Below, piece by piece: positions 44,363-57,602 of a DNA stretch of 64,000 bases. Both the position numbers and the translations under genes were made by a program. The stretch spans positions 1 through 64,000 of the forward strand of contig JAOBSW010000148.1 in assembly GCA_026214975.1 (NCBI GenBank), written 5' to 3'. The stretch is from Gentiana macrophylla. Its lineage: Eukaryota; Streptophyta; Magnoliopsida; Gentianales; Gentianaceae. The number at the start of each line of letters is the position of its first letter. The stretch's first letter is position 1. The notes under the pieces are model-generated. The model made no database searches. It was not told the origin of the DNA and saw nothing but the letters and a program-made list of their open reading frames with translations.

Positions 44363-47300
44363 AAGCCAATCACTTGTACACACAAGACCAAGTTGAAACA
44401 CAAGAATCTCATTCAATACTCATAACCAACCCTAAGCATGAATGGATCACTATCCATGGAGACTCAGACTATCTTTATATCATGCTCCAAATGACATAGT
44501 AAACGGAACCGCCTCAACACATACACAAATCTCTGACAAGACCCTGGTCCTTGCTTCAAGAAATGAATCCACTTACTATATCAACCATATAGAAAAGGTG
44601 GAAGAACCATGCAAGGTTCATGAATGAACATCTTAGATCAATGTACTGCTCCCCCTGCGCCTCCAAGGCATACAATGTGTTTTGGCCTAGTTGTAGAATC
44701 TACAGTGATCTCTAGCTAAAAACATTTCCAGCTCACCGTATCACTCGATTAAAGCGACTGCAAATCCAGATTGTAGCTCTCACTATCTTTAAAATATTCA
44801 TGGTGCATATCCGTATATCTACGTTTATCCAATTCCAAGTTTCAATAAACTAGGAACCTCTCCTTAACACCTTTAAGGACATTCTCGACAATTACCAGAA
44901 CCACTTTCATACTTACTAATGACTCTTCATGCAGTATGAACATCTGGCACAATTCTTATGATGGATCCTATTGCAGTACAAAGGGAACCTTCCATAAGTA
45001 TTATTTTTCACCTTATCTTCAGGTCTGACGTCCTATCATAGATTGATCCCGGGAATACTGGCTAATAGTATCTTCTAACAGGATATATGCTAAACTCCTT
45101 TAGCATCTCATCTATGAGGGTGAACTATGATAATCAACCAGTATCTAAATCTATTACTATAGATTCCTATTTCCAAAATAAGAACTGCAACTTCCAAGAG
45201 CTTTCATAAAGACCTTGAACTACCAAACCTTAATTGAGTGTAACATGGGGTCACAACTCTCGAGAAGGATATTCAATACCTTGCTCAAAAACCGTGACAC
45301 TCCCACTATCCCTTTTGCACATCAAACATATCTTTCCGTTTGATCAAATCAAACTCTTTTAATTGTCAAAGTAAAGAACGTATATAGAGAAACTTGTTTG
45401 AGTACATAAATGGATCTCATAAGCTTACACATCATGTTACCGTCTATGAACATCAAGCCTTTGGCCCAACATCTTCAACACTATGATATAGCCATGATAA
45501 CGTAGCTACAACAAGCACTATCTCGAATAGATTTAAGCATAATTTGGTAGCATAAAGGTACTTACAAGGTTTTGACCTTGTAGCCTTTAGCCATCAACTT
45601 GGCTTAACTAGTAATCGTATTACCTTCCATGTCAGTCTTTCAGAAAGACCTGTTGTACCTTTTAGAGACATTCCCTTCAGGTAAGATATACTAGGCTCAT
45701 GACATGTTTGTCACTCATGGAATCTAAATCAGATACTACGGCTCATAGCCATATCTCTTAATCTTGCCTTTCATGCATTCCTACATAAGTCATGGGATCT
45801 TCATTCTTTGAGATGAACACACCAGTGGCCTCTTTAGTCTTGTGGTGATCTGTAGACTCATAGAATGTTAGTGTGCATTGAGCAGTATTCTGCACCTCAT
45901 CACTATGCGGTGTCTGCTCATATTCCAATGGTTGAATATCTCTTTGTAGTTCTTAAACTCTTATGAGATCTCCATTTACTCCCACCATTTATTTTGGAAG
46001 AAACACTTCATCTAGAAGACAGCATGTTTGGAGACAAACATTTTGCACCGTGGGTATGTAAACAATATTTAGCATACTTGCTAAGATATTCCACAAATTT
46101 GAATATGTCATGCTAAACTCCAAGCCTTAGACATTGCATGCTTGATAGAAGCACGATAACCCAAAATCATCAGTTAAGATCGATTTGATGTCATCTTCTT
46201 CCATATCCGATATGGAATTTATTCAACATTTATTCTTTGGAACTCGGTTAAGTACATGTTTTAAATAATGGCAATATCCCAAAATAGGTAAGGGATGCTT
46301 TGCATGGCTCGCACCACACCTTTATCGTATAAAGTGCTATTTCCATTTTAGGAACACAATTTAATAACGTACCCCAAAATGGTATCCTTCAAGGAAGAAT
46401 CTGATTCCTTTTCAGACAACCTCTGAAACACCCTTTTGGTACTAATTTCTTCAATCCAATTGAAGATTAATTCCTAAGTTGTTTATCAATCTCATATTCA
46501 TACTAGTTCGAACCTTTCATACTTTCTGAATTTTGTATTTCACTAAGTATATTCAACTATTTCTAAAATAGTCAAATAGAATAATAAACAATAATATTGT
46601 CATAAGCCAACAAACATCAGTATATTTAGGCTTTAGTCAACTTTCTAGAACCTATAACCTTTTCGTAAAGGGGTATTCAGTCATCTTTAGTACGTATTAC
46701 CCATATGATTCATAATCACATGGTTCAGACATCATTAGAATGACATCTGATTAATTACACGTTTCTCTTTCATAGAGACCATGTCTAGAACAACCATAAA
46801 TATCAAGGATAACAACCATACAAATATTTGGTTGAGATTTCATCACGTATATTGACTATATAGTGACATTGATCTAGTATGTTAATTTAAAGACTATTCA
46901 ACTTTATTGCAATAACGTTTATTCTTTACAATTGAATTTGTCCATTAAATCCTAATGAATAACTGAAAGTCATGTTCTTCATAAGAATCCGGAACACAAT
47001 AACATTTATTTAGTTCCTTAATCAGTTTACTAGACTCAGAATATTATATGATAAATGCTGCAACGTTTGCTTCACCTTCCATATCTTAAAATATTTTGTA
47101 TTTAATCTTTCTAATTCAATCATACTCATAAGATATCATATATCTTAGAGATGACTGATCTTCGATAGATTTATCTCAACTTACTTGCCTAGAATAGAGA
47201 CTTCGATAAGTTCTCATATTTAAGCACATGACCTAACTTTCATTTTAATCCTTTAAGTACTCGTGAATATTTCTCGGTTCAGTCTTCATAAGAATTAAGA

Positions 47301-49117
47301 AAAATCACAAGAGTTATTCCTTTAATTTTCTTTCATAAAGAAAATCCAAAGTTTATTTGATATTTTATTTAACCTTTTGAATCATATTCAAAACATGAAC
47401 TATTTAATTAACCTTCAAGCAATGGTTAAAGAATTATATCGATTCTTAAATCTTACAATTTTGAAAACAACATTTCCAAAATTCGTTGTGGTCATTCACA
47501 TTCAACACATCTAATGTTCGAATTTAATTGTAATCTTATGACAAAACGACCCATTGGATATCATTGTATCCAATATATGATTAATTTATTGAAACTCCCT
47601 TCAAGTGATTTAATCATATCATGAGCTTCCGTTTTGAATAATAATTAAAGTCTTAGAGCACTCCATCAAATATGTAGTTGCTCGTGTCATTGCTTATTTT
47701 AAAAGGATTTAAATTACTTAACTATACTTGAGAACGTTTCTCAAAAGGTAACGGTCATAATTTGGTTTGAACAATCGAGAATAAAAAAACATAAAAAAAA
47801 GTTTGCTAAAAACTACAACATAAAATAAAGATAAAATAGTGTTGTTATTTATACATGCAAAATTAAAAATGGTCTTTTGGTTTATGATTTTGCTCCCACT
47901 AGTCAACAACTCTCAATTGACTTTCAAGAATTTTCCAAAATTCTTTAGTGGCTGAGATCCAATCTAGTTACCTCGATTCCTGGCGGTGGTTGACCAAACA
48001 AGATAATTTCGAAAGGTAGGTAACTCTTTACCATTCACATCTCTATGTAATTCTTAGTGGTTGACTAGTCAACTCTTTGACAATGCACATCACTATGTGT
48101 TAGTCAACCCCTTGTCTATAAAATTAAACGGTCCTGACGATGGCCAATCACCACAAAATTTTAGTTAAGTCATGACCCAATATTCACGAGATCTCATACG
48201 ATCATATCTCAATAACAACAATATACCTGAGGTGGGTCAACTCCCGGAGGTGGTCGAATCTGTTGGATCTGAACAAGGCCTCTTCAGCGTTAATATAATA
48301 TTGGGAGACAAAATATCGACTTAATTTTTGGTTGTGGGAGTATTTTAAATTAATTCACTTAATCAATTAATCATGGTCTCATCAAATATGTCTATCTCTA
48401 TAGACATACATCCTACGCATTAATCTAGATCGTGCCTAGTCATGCATCTATCGCATCTTATAAAATAAATACATGCACAAGATAAATAAATGTGTAAAGT
48501 AACCGGTATAATCATGAACTTTTCCTATTTGTGGTTTCGAATACAAACTGACAAAACCGCTGGTCACAAATCTAAGGGTAGCCGCAACCACCAATAGGAT
48601 CTCTATGTCTTCTTTCTTTGGCTTCGCGTCTTACGCTCCATCTTGTTACCTAAAATTCATATAATAAAATTTACACCCGCCGCACACAAGGGGAGCTAAC
48701 GGAAATGGGATAAATACAGAAAATAAACTAGGCTCATTTTTCATAACGACCTAGGACAAATTTTGAATCAAGAGAAAAATAAATCATTCACAATTATCCT
48801 ATTGGTTGAGTCCATGATCTTAGGGTCCATACAATCATATTATATCTACAACATCTAATTCATACAATAAAAAATCTAATGAAAAAAGATAAAATCTAAA
48901 ACTATCAATTTGCGTCTTAATTAATCGATTAACGTTTAATCAATTAAATAGTTTTAACTAATCAATTAACTAATTATCATTTAATCAATTAAATGATTTT
49001 AATCGAAATAAAATTAACGATTAATCTTAAAACGATTTCTATTTCAATTTTTTAATTAGAACTATTCTAAAATAAAATCAAAAATAAAATAGGTTTCTTT
49101 TGTTTCCTTTCCTTTTG
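44363..49117 (-). pseudogene. A internal region with decayed copia pol
   Basis: No long frame is left, but pol is traceable on the minus strand. KMFVSKHAVF followed by a stop lies at about 46044-46015, the integrase-RT linker known from copia. KTDMEGN..(T)..AKLMAKGYKV, the RT N-terminus, lies at about 45645-45575. Both are aligned with similarly broken patches in C (63437 and about 63815). Gag (about 47000-48600) is not recognisable. AT-rich TTAATCAATTAA phrases fill 48900-49030. Confidence 0.65.
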
Positions 49118-49310
49118 GTACTAACCAAAAGGGATGCCTTGGGTTTACAAACCAAAAGACATCGACCTAGGCCATTACCAAATATTTGGTAAAGTCCTAG
49201 GTTAACCTTAAAGGGATGTCTTTGGTTTCCTATACCAAAAGACATCGACCTAGGCCATTATTAAATATTTGGTAAAGGCCTTGGTTAATCTTAGGTCAAC
49301 AAAATTGGAC
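49118..49310 (-). other. tandem stem-loop array in A's leader
   Basis: Five consecutive inverted repeats: CCTTTTGGT/ACCAAAAGG (49121-49142), a GATG..CATC pair around 49143-49172, CCTAGG..TTACCAAAT/ATTTGGTAA..CCTAGG (49176-49211), GATGTCTTTGGT/ACCAAAAGACATC (49215-49246) and CCTAGGCCATTA../..TGGTAAAGGCCTTGG (49250-49285). The counterpart in C at 60088-60384 has different sequence but the same succession of hairpins. Confidence 0.6.
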
Positions 49311-49859
49311 CATATGTCTAACCCTTTTACTCAACAAATTGAGTGGTGGTCCTTTTCATTCCATGTGGCGTCTCAATAGACCAAACTATTTGTACCATTA
49401 GTTGGCTCACATGACGTCAACTAAACAAAAAGACTTTCTATGTACCATAAAGATCACAAAACCACAAAACAAAAATTCGGAGTTCCACCAAAAAAAGCAC
49501 CAACCGACGCCGACCACCCCGGAGGGATCCGACGCCTCCGGCACCAATTCCGGTAGGGGTGCCGCTGCCGATCGGCCGAGCACCCCTATGGACGAATTAA
49601 TTAATTTTTTTGTTTTCGTCCCTCGGCGGCGCCCAGACGACTTCGGTTTTTTTATATATAATAATAATGCTTTTCCAATATAAATCTTACATCATATGAT
49701 CATAAAACATGAAAATCAAGTAAAATGTTTCAAAACTCAAAAGAAAAGACTAGCCAAAGACTGGGAATGAGGGATTATTGGGTGAGGGGGAGAGAAAAAT
49801 GGGAGGGGCGGCTGTTTTGTTTTTTTTAAAGAAATGATTTTTTTATATATATTGCAAAT
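49311..49859. other. A leader, no gene
   Basis: Includes a GC-rich patch (49515-49635) homologous to the patch in C at 59840-59935 (CTGCCGATCGGCCGAGCACC here; the reverse GGTGCTCGGCCGATCG in C). A frame at 49402-49683 is not supported as coding. A T-run and AT-rich DNA follow. Confidence 0.5.
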
Positions 49860-50043
49860 GGAAGCCCTAGGGTCGCCCAGGTCGCCCAAGAGCGCCTAGG
49901 AGCGCCCAGAAGTGCACAGAAAATCACTTAGCACCTTGTCGCCCAGATGAGATCGCCTAGGGCATAGTCGAGACGCCCGAAAGTCTCCCAAGGCCTAGGC
50001 GGCGCCTAGGCGATCGCCCAGGTCGATTTTTTTTAGAACACTG
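49860..50043. repeat. CGCCTAGG/CGCCCAGG-rich segment
   Basis: About ten copies of CGCC(C/T)AG(G) on one strand within 180 bp, ending GATTTTTTTTAGAACACTG. C lacks this segment at the matching place. Similar GGCGCCTAGGCG-rich sequences with an AGTGTTCTAAAA end are found in plant MITE-like repeats, so it is probably a small insertion. I could not define a target duplication. Confidence 0.45.
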
Positions 50044-50102
50044 CTAGCATCTAGAAAAATTACTATGCTAATTAATTAATGATGATTGCTTAAGATCGAA
50101 GA

Positions 50103-50116
50103 CCGCTCCGATACCA
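50103..50116 (-). other. primer-binding site of A
   Basis: Minus strand TGGTATCGGAGCGG, one base from the LTR end. One mismatch to the tRNA-Met complement over the first 12 bases. Confidence 0.8.
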
Positions 50117-50117
50117 T

Positions 50118-51270
50118 TGTTAGGAAATCTACGCGGGAACACAGCAGAATTTAAAATTTAATTTCCTTTTACCAAGATCGAATTCGTTTAAGCAACAAGT
50201 ATAAAGGAAGTATACGAGAAAATACCTTGGTTGATCCAATTGGATCGGCGCTTTGCCTACATTTGATGGTCCGAACACCGAGCCCTCCAAGTGTCCGGCC
50301 TTTAGCGGTAATCCACACAAACAACCGCCGGAATCTTCATAAGACTGCTACCGGAGAAAGTCGACTGCTAGGTCGCCTTTTTTTCCTCCCATGAAACTCT
50401 TTCTAGAAACTCTCTCATTCTTTCACTAGAATATTGCAAGAATATTGTGATGTACTAAAGAACTTGGCACCCACCTCTTATTTATAGTGGTTATGGCGCC
50501 AGAATCATTCTGGTGTGTAGTACGGAACAAGAAACTATTTTTTCCAATAGAATAAGGATTCAATTAATCAATCAGATATTTGATTGATTATCTCATTAAG
50601 TACATTCCTTAATCTTATTAAGGATTTTTCTTAATATCATATCTTCTATAAATTTAATCTGATATTAAATACTTTCCAAGATATATATTTTCAATATCCA
50701 ATATTGAATATATCTTTATTATATTACCATAAATATATGTATATAGACCAATTATACATGTGTATATATCACATATATATACTATACATATATCTATATA
50801 TATTAATATCAAATATTAATAATAATATAATACTATGATTAATTAATTTTCAAAATCCATGTGTATCAATACACACATATTTCGCCCCACATGTATTAAA
50901 ATACATATTTGATTAATCAACAAAATTAAATATTGTATTATATTTATTCATAATAAATAAATACTATTATATTAACTTATCACTATAACACTTTATAGTA
51001 GGCATAAATAAAAGTTTCCTTATCCGGTTATCGCTATAACCACAAATTAATTATGGCTAGTTATTCATATGTGTAGGACCCGATAGGTTTTTGAATATGT
51101 TGGCCGTAAGTATAAAGTGCATTTACTAAAATACCATTCATAAATGATCATGGATAGCATCTAGAAACACGTCCACGACCCCAATCATCAGAAAGAGTCA
51201 AGTGCTTTGACTACAACCATTCATGTGAAACGGTTACTGTGCAAATAGAATCATATCGTTGTTACAATAT
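50118..51270 (-). repeat. 5' LTR of A, truncated by D
   Basis: 1153 bp; matches the joined segments of the 3' LTR up to ACAATAT, where D begins. Provides the empty sites for B, the Mutator-like element and E. Has a minus-strand TATA (reverse of TTATTTATAGTGG near 50490). Confidence 0.87.
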
Positions 51271-52949
51271 TGTTGGTCCCTTAAAAATGCTTTGGTTAAG
51301 TTTAGAGGGGGGTGGGGGTGAATAAACTTAACACTTAAAACATTTTGGAGTTTACAAACTCCACAGGGTCAATAGTTTGCTGACCTTCAGCAGTCTGCTG
51401 ACTATTGAAACTATTGAATCTGTTGCAGCGGATTATATTAAATTAAGCCTTGATACTTGTTGTTTAAAGATGATACTAAGTATTAGATATTCAGTAGTGC
51501 AAGTAGTGTGATTCCAGTAGCTAGTTCAGTAGATTGATGTGATTAAGCATGCAAATAAAGTAACGTGCAGAAATTAAATACAGTAAAGTAAAGTAGGCAA
51601 GTTTTATAGTTGTTCCAGGTGGTGTAATCATGTCAGTCCACTCTTCTCCTGTGATGTTGGAGGAAATTCACTAGAGTCTTTTGAGGTAGCTGTTATAAAA
51701 GTCCCTAAACTTTTTGTCCTTGACCAATGACTATGGCTTCACAAACTGAATACTAAGAACATGAAGGATTGTTGCTCTTAAGTACTCCACTGGTTCTTGA
51801 AGGGTAGAATTGCCTCTTCACCAGCTCCACCACAAGAACAACAGTCCTTCACACTTCAGCAGTGCTTCACTGTCTTCAGATAGCTTCTTAAAAAGAAGGG
51901 GTTGAATCAAGTAAGTGATTCAGCTTCAACAAGCTTTTGATCAGGATGATACGATCAGTAGCTTGTAAACTTCAAGTGCGGTTACTAGATAATGATTGAA
52001 TGCTGAAACACTTGAAGAAAATTCTTGATCAGAAATTGAGTCCAATTCAGTTCAGCAGGGTATAATGCTCTTGATTGCTTGCAAGTCCGGTGTTGTTCTA
52101 TATTTAATATGATTCCAGGGGTTATCTATTTATAGGTGTAAATCCAAGGTTTGAATTTGAATTTCAAATCTAACCGTTATAGGATTATCTGATTATTCCC
52201 TGAAATTCCCTCTGTGTTACTACTCTGATTGTGTCAGTGTTCCTCTGACAGTTAGTCTGTCAACCAATAATTTAATTCCATTTTGATTTGGCTCTAAAAT
52301 CCTTACGACATTCCTTTCATCCTAGGCATTGATTGACTGATTAATTCAATGCTTGTAATTCATCCTTATCCTTTTAATTTCATAGAAAAACTTGGATTAA
52401 ATCGATTTTACATTCAGCAGATACCTGTTTCATAAGTGTGCTGATGTACTCATATGGTCAGCTGACTTTTAGTCTGCAGTGTTCTTGATGAACACTTCAG
52501 CTGACTGCTTCTCATCTAACTTTTGATTATGAAGTTAGAGTACACCAATTTTAGTATAACTAAGTCCCAATCATCATTTTTCCTTTTGTGGAACTTAGAC
52601 CTTCAATACAAGGTATATGTGATCAGTTTAGGCCATCACAGACTTACCTAAATTCTGATCCCATATCCTTGGCTTATAAACTTCAATGCTAAGTTTGATC
52701 CCTTAGCCTTCATTACTGAGTTTGAACCCTCAGCTTTCAGTCTTCACCAGGTCTTAGACACTCTATTGAACATCTAACCTAGATAGGTCTGATGAATAAG
52801 TCAGTTAACTACTTTACAGTGCTTGTTTGATCAAACCTATACAAAGATCAAACTCTAGTAAGCCTATACATTAATTCTAGACATCTTTTTGCCTTTTCTC
52901 TATAACAGCTAGTCTGACTCTCATCATTAAAACTAGAATATGTCCAACA
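51271..52949 (-). repeat. 3' LTR of D
   Basis: 1679 bp, TGTTGGACATATTC at the minus-strand start and ..GGGACCAACA at its end. The end carries a C-rich phrase (plus strand GAGGGGGGTGGGGGTGAA, 51303-51322) of the kind common near the LTR ends of SIRE-type elements. Confidence 0.8.
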
Positions 52950-52963
52950 ACTTCCCCTTTTTT
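52950..52963 (-). other. polypurine tract of D
   Basis: Minus strand AAAAAAGGGGAAGT next to the LTR start TGTTGGACAT. Confidence 0.82.
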
Positions 52964-53287
52964 AGTGATGATGCCAATACCCTCCTTACAACAAAGCAAT
53001 AAGAGAAAAACATTAAAAACAACACAAATTTCATGTATATTTCATTGAGGTTCAAACTTTGTTCAAAAGCTATTACAACTAGATTCAGCAAGAAAAATAA
53101 AGATATTAAAATGTAAGACTGCTGATCTAGTGTCTCTGTTGATCTTTCTTCTATTGGTACTCTTTGATTTCTCTCAGTATATCTTCCATCCACTGATTTT
53201 CAATTCTTGAAAAATCAATCTATGAGTTCACCAACTTCCATGCTTCAACAAAAGATAATTGATCACATTGCAGGTTAAAACCACCTC

Positions 53288-56200
53288 TCATGTTTTTGCT
53301 GACAGGTTTCTAAATCTTTGTTTAGCAGTCTGACCTCTTCCTCCATGAGCTCCTTTGTGACCTTCTCTTCTTGTTGATCTTAAGGATTTAACCCTTGTCT
53401 CCCATAATTTAAGTACAAGAAAAGAGCTTAGACCTTCCTGAAAAGTCATATCATTATAGGGTCTCCTTCTTGCATAGTATGCAGCTTTGAATTCTTTCAG
53501 CAGATCATTAGTCAACTGTACTCTTCCAGGTGCAGGTGCTCTATAAGCCTTAATCTCAGCCTCAAATCTTTTATTATTATAAATTCTGGCTGCCTCTTTT
53601 GCTTCTGTTGTTTGCCCTTCTTCCCCCTTATTGACATCATCAATAAAACGGTTCAACAGGCTCAAAACACCTTCTTGTGTATTTACCAAATTATTCACTT
53701 GCCCTTCCATTATTTTTGTCCTTGTATCAACTAAAATAATCCGGCCTTCAGTAGTTTGTTCCAACAGATTCATCCTCTCTATAATCTTTGGATCAAGTAA
53801 GTGAGCGTTTGAACTCAAGTTATCAACTTTCTTGTTCAGATTGGCAAGAGATTCAGTAACATATCTGTGATTGAGTTTTGCTGTAGTGGACACCTTGTTG
53901 AGATTCTCATAAATGTCTTTGACTCTGAATTGCAGGTTGGTGATACTTGAATCAGTTGTTTCAGTGGTCATGCCTCTATTTTCCACAAAGTTAATCAGAT
54001 CTTCAAATCTTTGCTCACTATTCCTCAATTGAGTCCTTAGCCGTGTGATGTCTTCTCTAACAACCCTTAGTTCTTCCAAGATGTATCTTTGGTATTGTGG
54101 CAAAGCAATACCACCATATTTCCAAAGAGTATTCTGAAGGCTCTTCCACATCATCATCGGTAGCTTGGTGCTCTTACCATAATGACCCTAGATCTGTCCA
54201 TTCATAGGGCTCAGGATCCTTCTCATCCATATAAGAGAAATGATCATGGACATGATCTTCTTCTTCTTGTGGTAACTAAAACTCTTCATCACTATCACCA
54301 TAATCTAGTAATTGCTCATTAGATTCTTCTCCAGCAGCCTCTTTAACATTTTTAGCATGAGAAACATTCTCAGTAAATTCTATGATGGTGATAGGGGATT
54401 CCTCCAATCCCATCAAAAGATCCAACCTTTGTCCAATCACTGTTGATCCTCAGTGAATTGGACCACCAGTTCCGACCTATGTTCACTTGTTGTCTGAACC
54501 TCAGCAGACTGACCTCCACTTCAGCGAGTTCTTCAATCTACAAAGGTGTAGCAGATGTAGCCTCAGTAACCCTGGTTTGAAGTTCCTGTGTGATCATAGG
54601 AGTTTCCAAGTTTGGCTCAATTGGTGTATCAGGTATGACAACTATGGGGATAGGTTGTCCAGCAGGTTCAACAACACTCAATTGACCAGCTTGTTCTTCA
54701 GCAGTGGTAGGAAAAATTGCCAAGTTTTCCTCTAAAACTCCTCCAACCTCAGCAATTACCTCTAAGCTTGCAATAACATTTGCTAAGGTTCCTTCTGTGT
54801 TGATTCTATCTTGAAATTGGAAAGATTCTTCAGATGTTGCATCAATCTGTTCATTCATAGCAACTTCAGCAGAATCTTTCAAAGCACCACCACCCAGGAT
54901 TGTTGTAGTATCTAATTGTGTTTCTAACTCATCTGCAAAGGATGTCAACAAATCCTCTTCTTGTCCAGCAGTCTGCTGACCCTCAGCAGACTTCTCTTGA
55001 TCAGCAGGGTGCTCTTTGTCTTTTTCAGCAGATCCATGTTCAGCAGGTTCAGTGGTCTTCTCCTTCCCAACACCACTAGATTCTCTAGGGTGCATAAGAT
55101 GATCATCATCTGAATCAGAGGATGATGAATTATCACTATCATCAAAAGGTCCAAATTTTGGATCTCTAAACATGATCTTGCCTTTCTTCCTTCCATCTTC
55201 AATAAGTTCCAAAATCCTCATTTGCAACTCAGATATGTCATAAGTCCCAATAAGTTATCCACTCTAAAAGCTCCAAAAACCCATCCCTCAAAACTTGTCA
55301 TAGGATCTGCTGCAGGCTTTTGCTTTTTAGATAATCCAAACTTCCACTGAAGATATTGTTAAACTTTCTTAAAGTTTGGATCTCCCTTTTGCTTCCTAGG
55401 CCTCCTGACATAAGGCATAGTAGGCTTCCTTACAGCAGTTTGATTTTCAGTTTGTTGACTCCCAAAAGTTTCCACCAAATGATATAAAGTGTCCTCAGCA
55501 GATACAAAGATGTCATTAGACTGTTCAAAAGGTACATTTGTATGTACTATCTCCAATTGTTGAACACTTTCTTCTCCTTGAATTGTATGCTCCTCAGTAG
55601 GGGATTCAACTAACTTACCTTCCCCCTGAGTTTTGGTAGTCTCAGTAGCGTCTTGTATCACATCATTAACCTCCACATTAGGCTCTTTTACAATAACAAC
55701 TTCTTCTTCCTCTATTCTTTGTTACTCCAGAATCCTCAACTCCTTTCCTTTGCCATGTTTACCCTTCTTCTTGACAACTTGTTTCATTATCTTGGAGGGT
55801 CTATCTGGGGAATCAAAGAGAGATTGTTCCAGTGTATCCTTGCTAGTGGCCTTTCTCTTTTTGGATGCCTCTCTGATATGTTCACTGAAGACTTGTGCAA
55901 CAGTCTTCTTTGTCGGTTCAGTAGGGGCAGGGGATGCATCAGCATCACTTGTATCAGCAGACTTTGCAGTATCTGCTGATTTCTTGGATTTCGTAGAAAG
56001 AATATCAGTGATCTTCCTTGTTCCAGCATCTTTTCTCTTCTCTGCCTTTTTCTTGGTTCTTAGTTCCTGGTTTTGATCGCTTTCTTCTGGTTGATCTTCT
56101 TCAGCATCATCTATACCAGGAATTGGAGTGTTGATCTCTGGTTTGTACCTTGCCTTGTTAATATTTGAAGGAGTAACATCAACAATCTTCAAATGATTCA

Positions 56201-56886
56201 GCAGGCTCTGAATCAGCAACCCTAAAGGTTTAACCGTGATGAAGAATCCTGAACCTATATCCTACAAGTTTGTTATCTTTGATTCTTTTCTTTATAGCCT
56301 CCTTTTCTTCTGTCATTACCTTCTTCATGTAGTGCACAAAGTAGCCAGCCCAATCAAACTTCATGCTTCTTGATATGATAATCACCAGGTCAATTTTGGG
56401 TCCTGATAGAGTATCATAGCTTCAAACCAGCCCTAAAATGTTCCTTGCAATATATTTGCTCAGCAGGTTGTACTCATAGGATATATATTTGACATTTATA
56501 CTCAGTGAAGCCTTTATATCTGGATTTGTTTTTATTGATTCCACAAAAGTCATCCTTTCCAAATTCATACTCTCTGGGTTTGTTGGGGCTCCATTGCCTT
56601 CAGCAAATCCAAAAACTTCTCTTAACAAATCTGAAGAGACCAGAATCTCCTGACTATTCACAGTCATTGTAAACTCCTCTGTGTGTGATTTTATCACCAT
56701 ATTCCTCCAAAAATCACATACATTCTTGTAAGAAATCCGGGGCAGTCTAATGTTGAGCACATTCTCAAGACCTTCATACCTTCTTATCCTTCTACCCAGA
56801 TTTATTGCCAGTTCTGTTACATTGGCGTCTGTAACATATCCTCAAACACTTTGGCTTGAGCCAAGATGCAGATCATCAGCAGACAT
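53288..56886 (-). pseudogene. D envelope-position ORF (broken)
   Basis: Minus strand, ATG at 56886 (MSADDLHLGSSQSV then a stop). Readable pieces follow: a globular N-terminal part (56760-56422, with LPRISYKNVCDFWRNMV and FGFAEGNGAP); a Lys/Ser-rich, nuclear-signal-like stretch (56219-55722, VKKKGKHGKGK); an acidic Glu/Gln-rich region (55676-54538, DSDNSSSSDSDDD); and a C-terminal 289-codon frame (54157-53288) that is largely coiled coil (ILEELRVVREDITRLRTQLR) with a basic end. SIRE-type elements carry an ORF here, called envelope-like because of its position and coiled coil. No signal peptide or membrane segment is evident in these pieces. Several stops and shifts break it. Its role is unknown. 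Confidence 0.6.
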
Positions 56887-57602
56887 TATTTTCTTGATTT
56901 TGTGAGAGTGAAAAGAATGAATGCCAAGATTTTGCTTTCACACTTGTGTAAAATCGTAGAAAATTGTAATGTGAAACTCTTGTACACAACCTGCAATATA
57001 TATAGGTAGTAGTGGGTAGTATACCTCAGGCAGGTACTGTGCACGTACTGTACAAAAATGCACGATTTCAAGTTGAAATTATTGTGGTAATGCCATGTGT
57101 CCCACTAGTGTAGCAACGGTTATGTCATTGCAACAGCTATAATAAAGATAAGATTAATATCCATTTACTACAATGTTGACTTTCATTAAAGATTGACTTT
57201 ATTAGCAGGATAGAATTCAGCAGATTTAGTCACAGCAGACTGATCTTTAGTAGACTGATAGCATGTGTACTCTCTGTTGATGTAATTCAAGCGAGGTTGT
57301 GGGTCTCACGATACATAGAAAACATAGCTGATCTTCAAATCCGCATTCAGCTTGTTGTAAGAATAGATTTGTCCAACTGATAATACAAGTTGAAGTTTAA
57401 TACCAATGACTGATCTGCCAAGTGAGCTCACCCAGCAGGGCAAAGACCATTCCCCTTGGCAACTTCATTTGCTCAATTGTCCAAACTATGAGAGTATTTA
57501 GGAAGTGTTGATACCAATGACCAATCTGCCAAGTGAGCGCACCCAGTAGGGCAAAGACTAGTCCTCTTGGTGAATTACAATGCTCTTCTAACCATCAACA
57601 GG
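56887..57602 (-). other. D spacer between pol and the envelope-position ORF
   Basis: No ORF. Contains a diverged direct repeat: ACCAATGACTGATCTGCCAA (57402) and ACCAATGACCAATCTGCCAA (57512), each followed by GTGAGC.CACCCAG.AGGGCAAAGAC, spaced 110 bp apart. Confidence 0.6.

Larger units (their letters stand above)
29995..51270 (-). mobile_element. A: Ty1/copia element with 2-kb LTRs, multiply interrupted
   Basis: Minus-strand copia element. The 3' LTR is on the left (split by three insertions), the internal region is 44346-50117, and the 5' LTR is on the right (50118-51270, cut by D). Primer site and polypurine tract confirm orientation. Pol is reduced to decayed patches. LTR and internal sequences match element C. 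The remaining part of the 5' LTR should lie beyond D and C, outside the window. The expected target duplication is GGTAT (29990-29994). Confidence 0.82.

Noticed and set aside
49402..49683. 93-codon frame in A's leader
   Set aside because: Composition-driven (GC-rich patch); the homologous patch in C is not open in the same frame.
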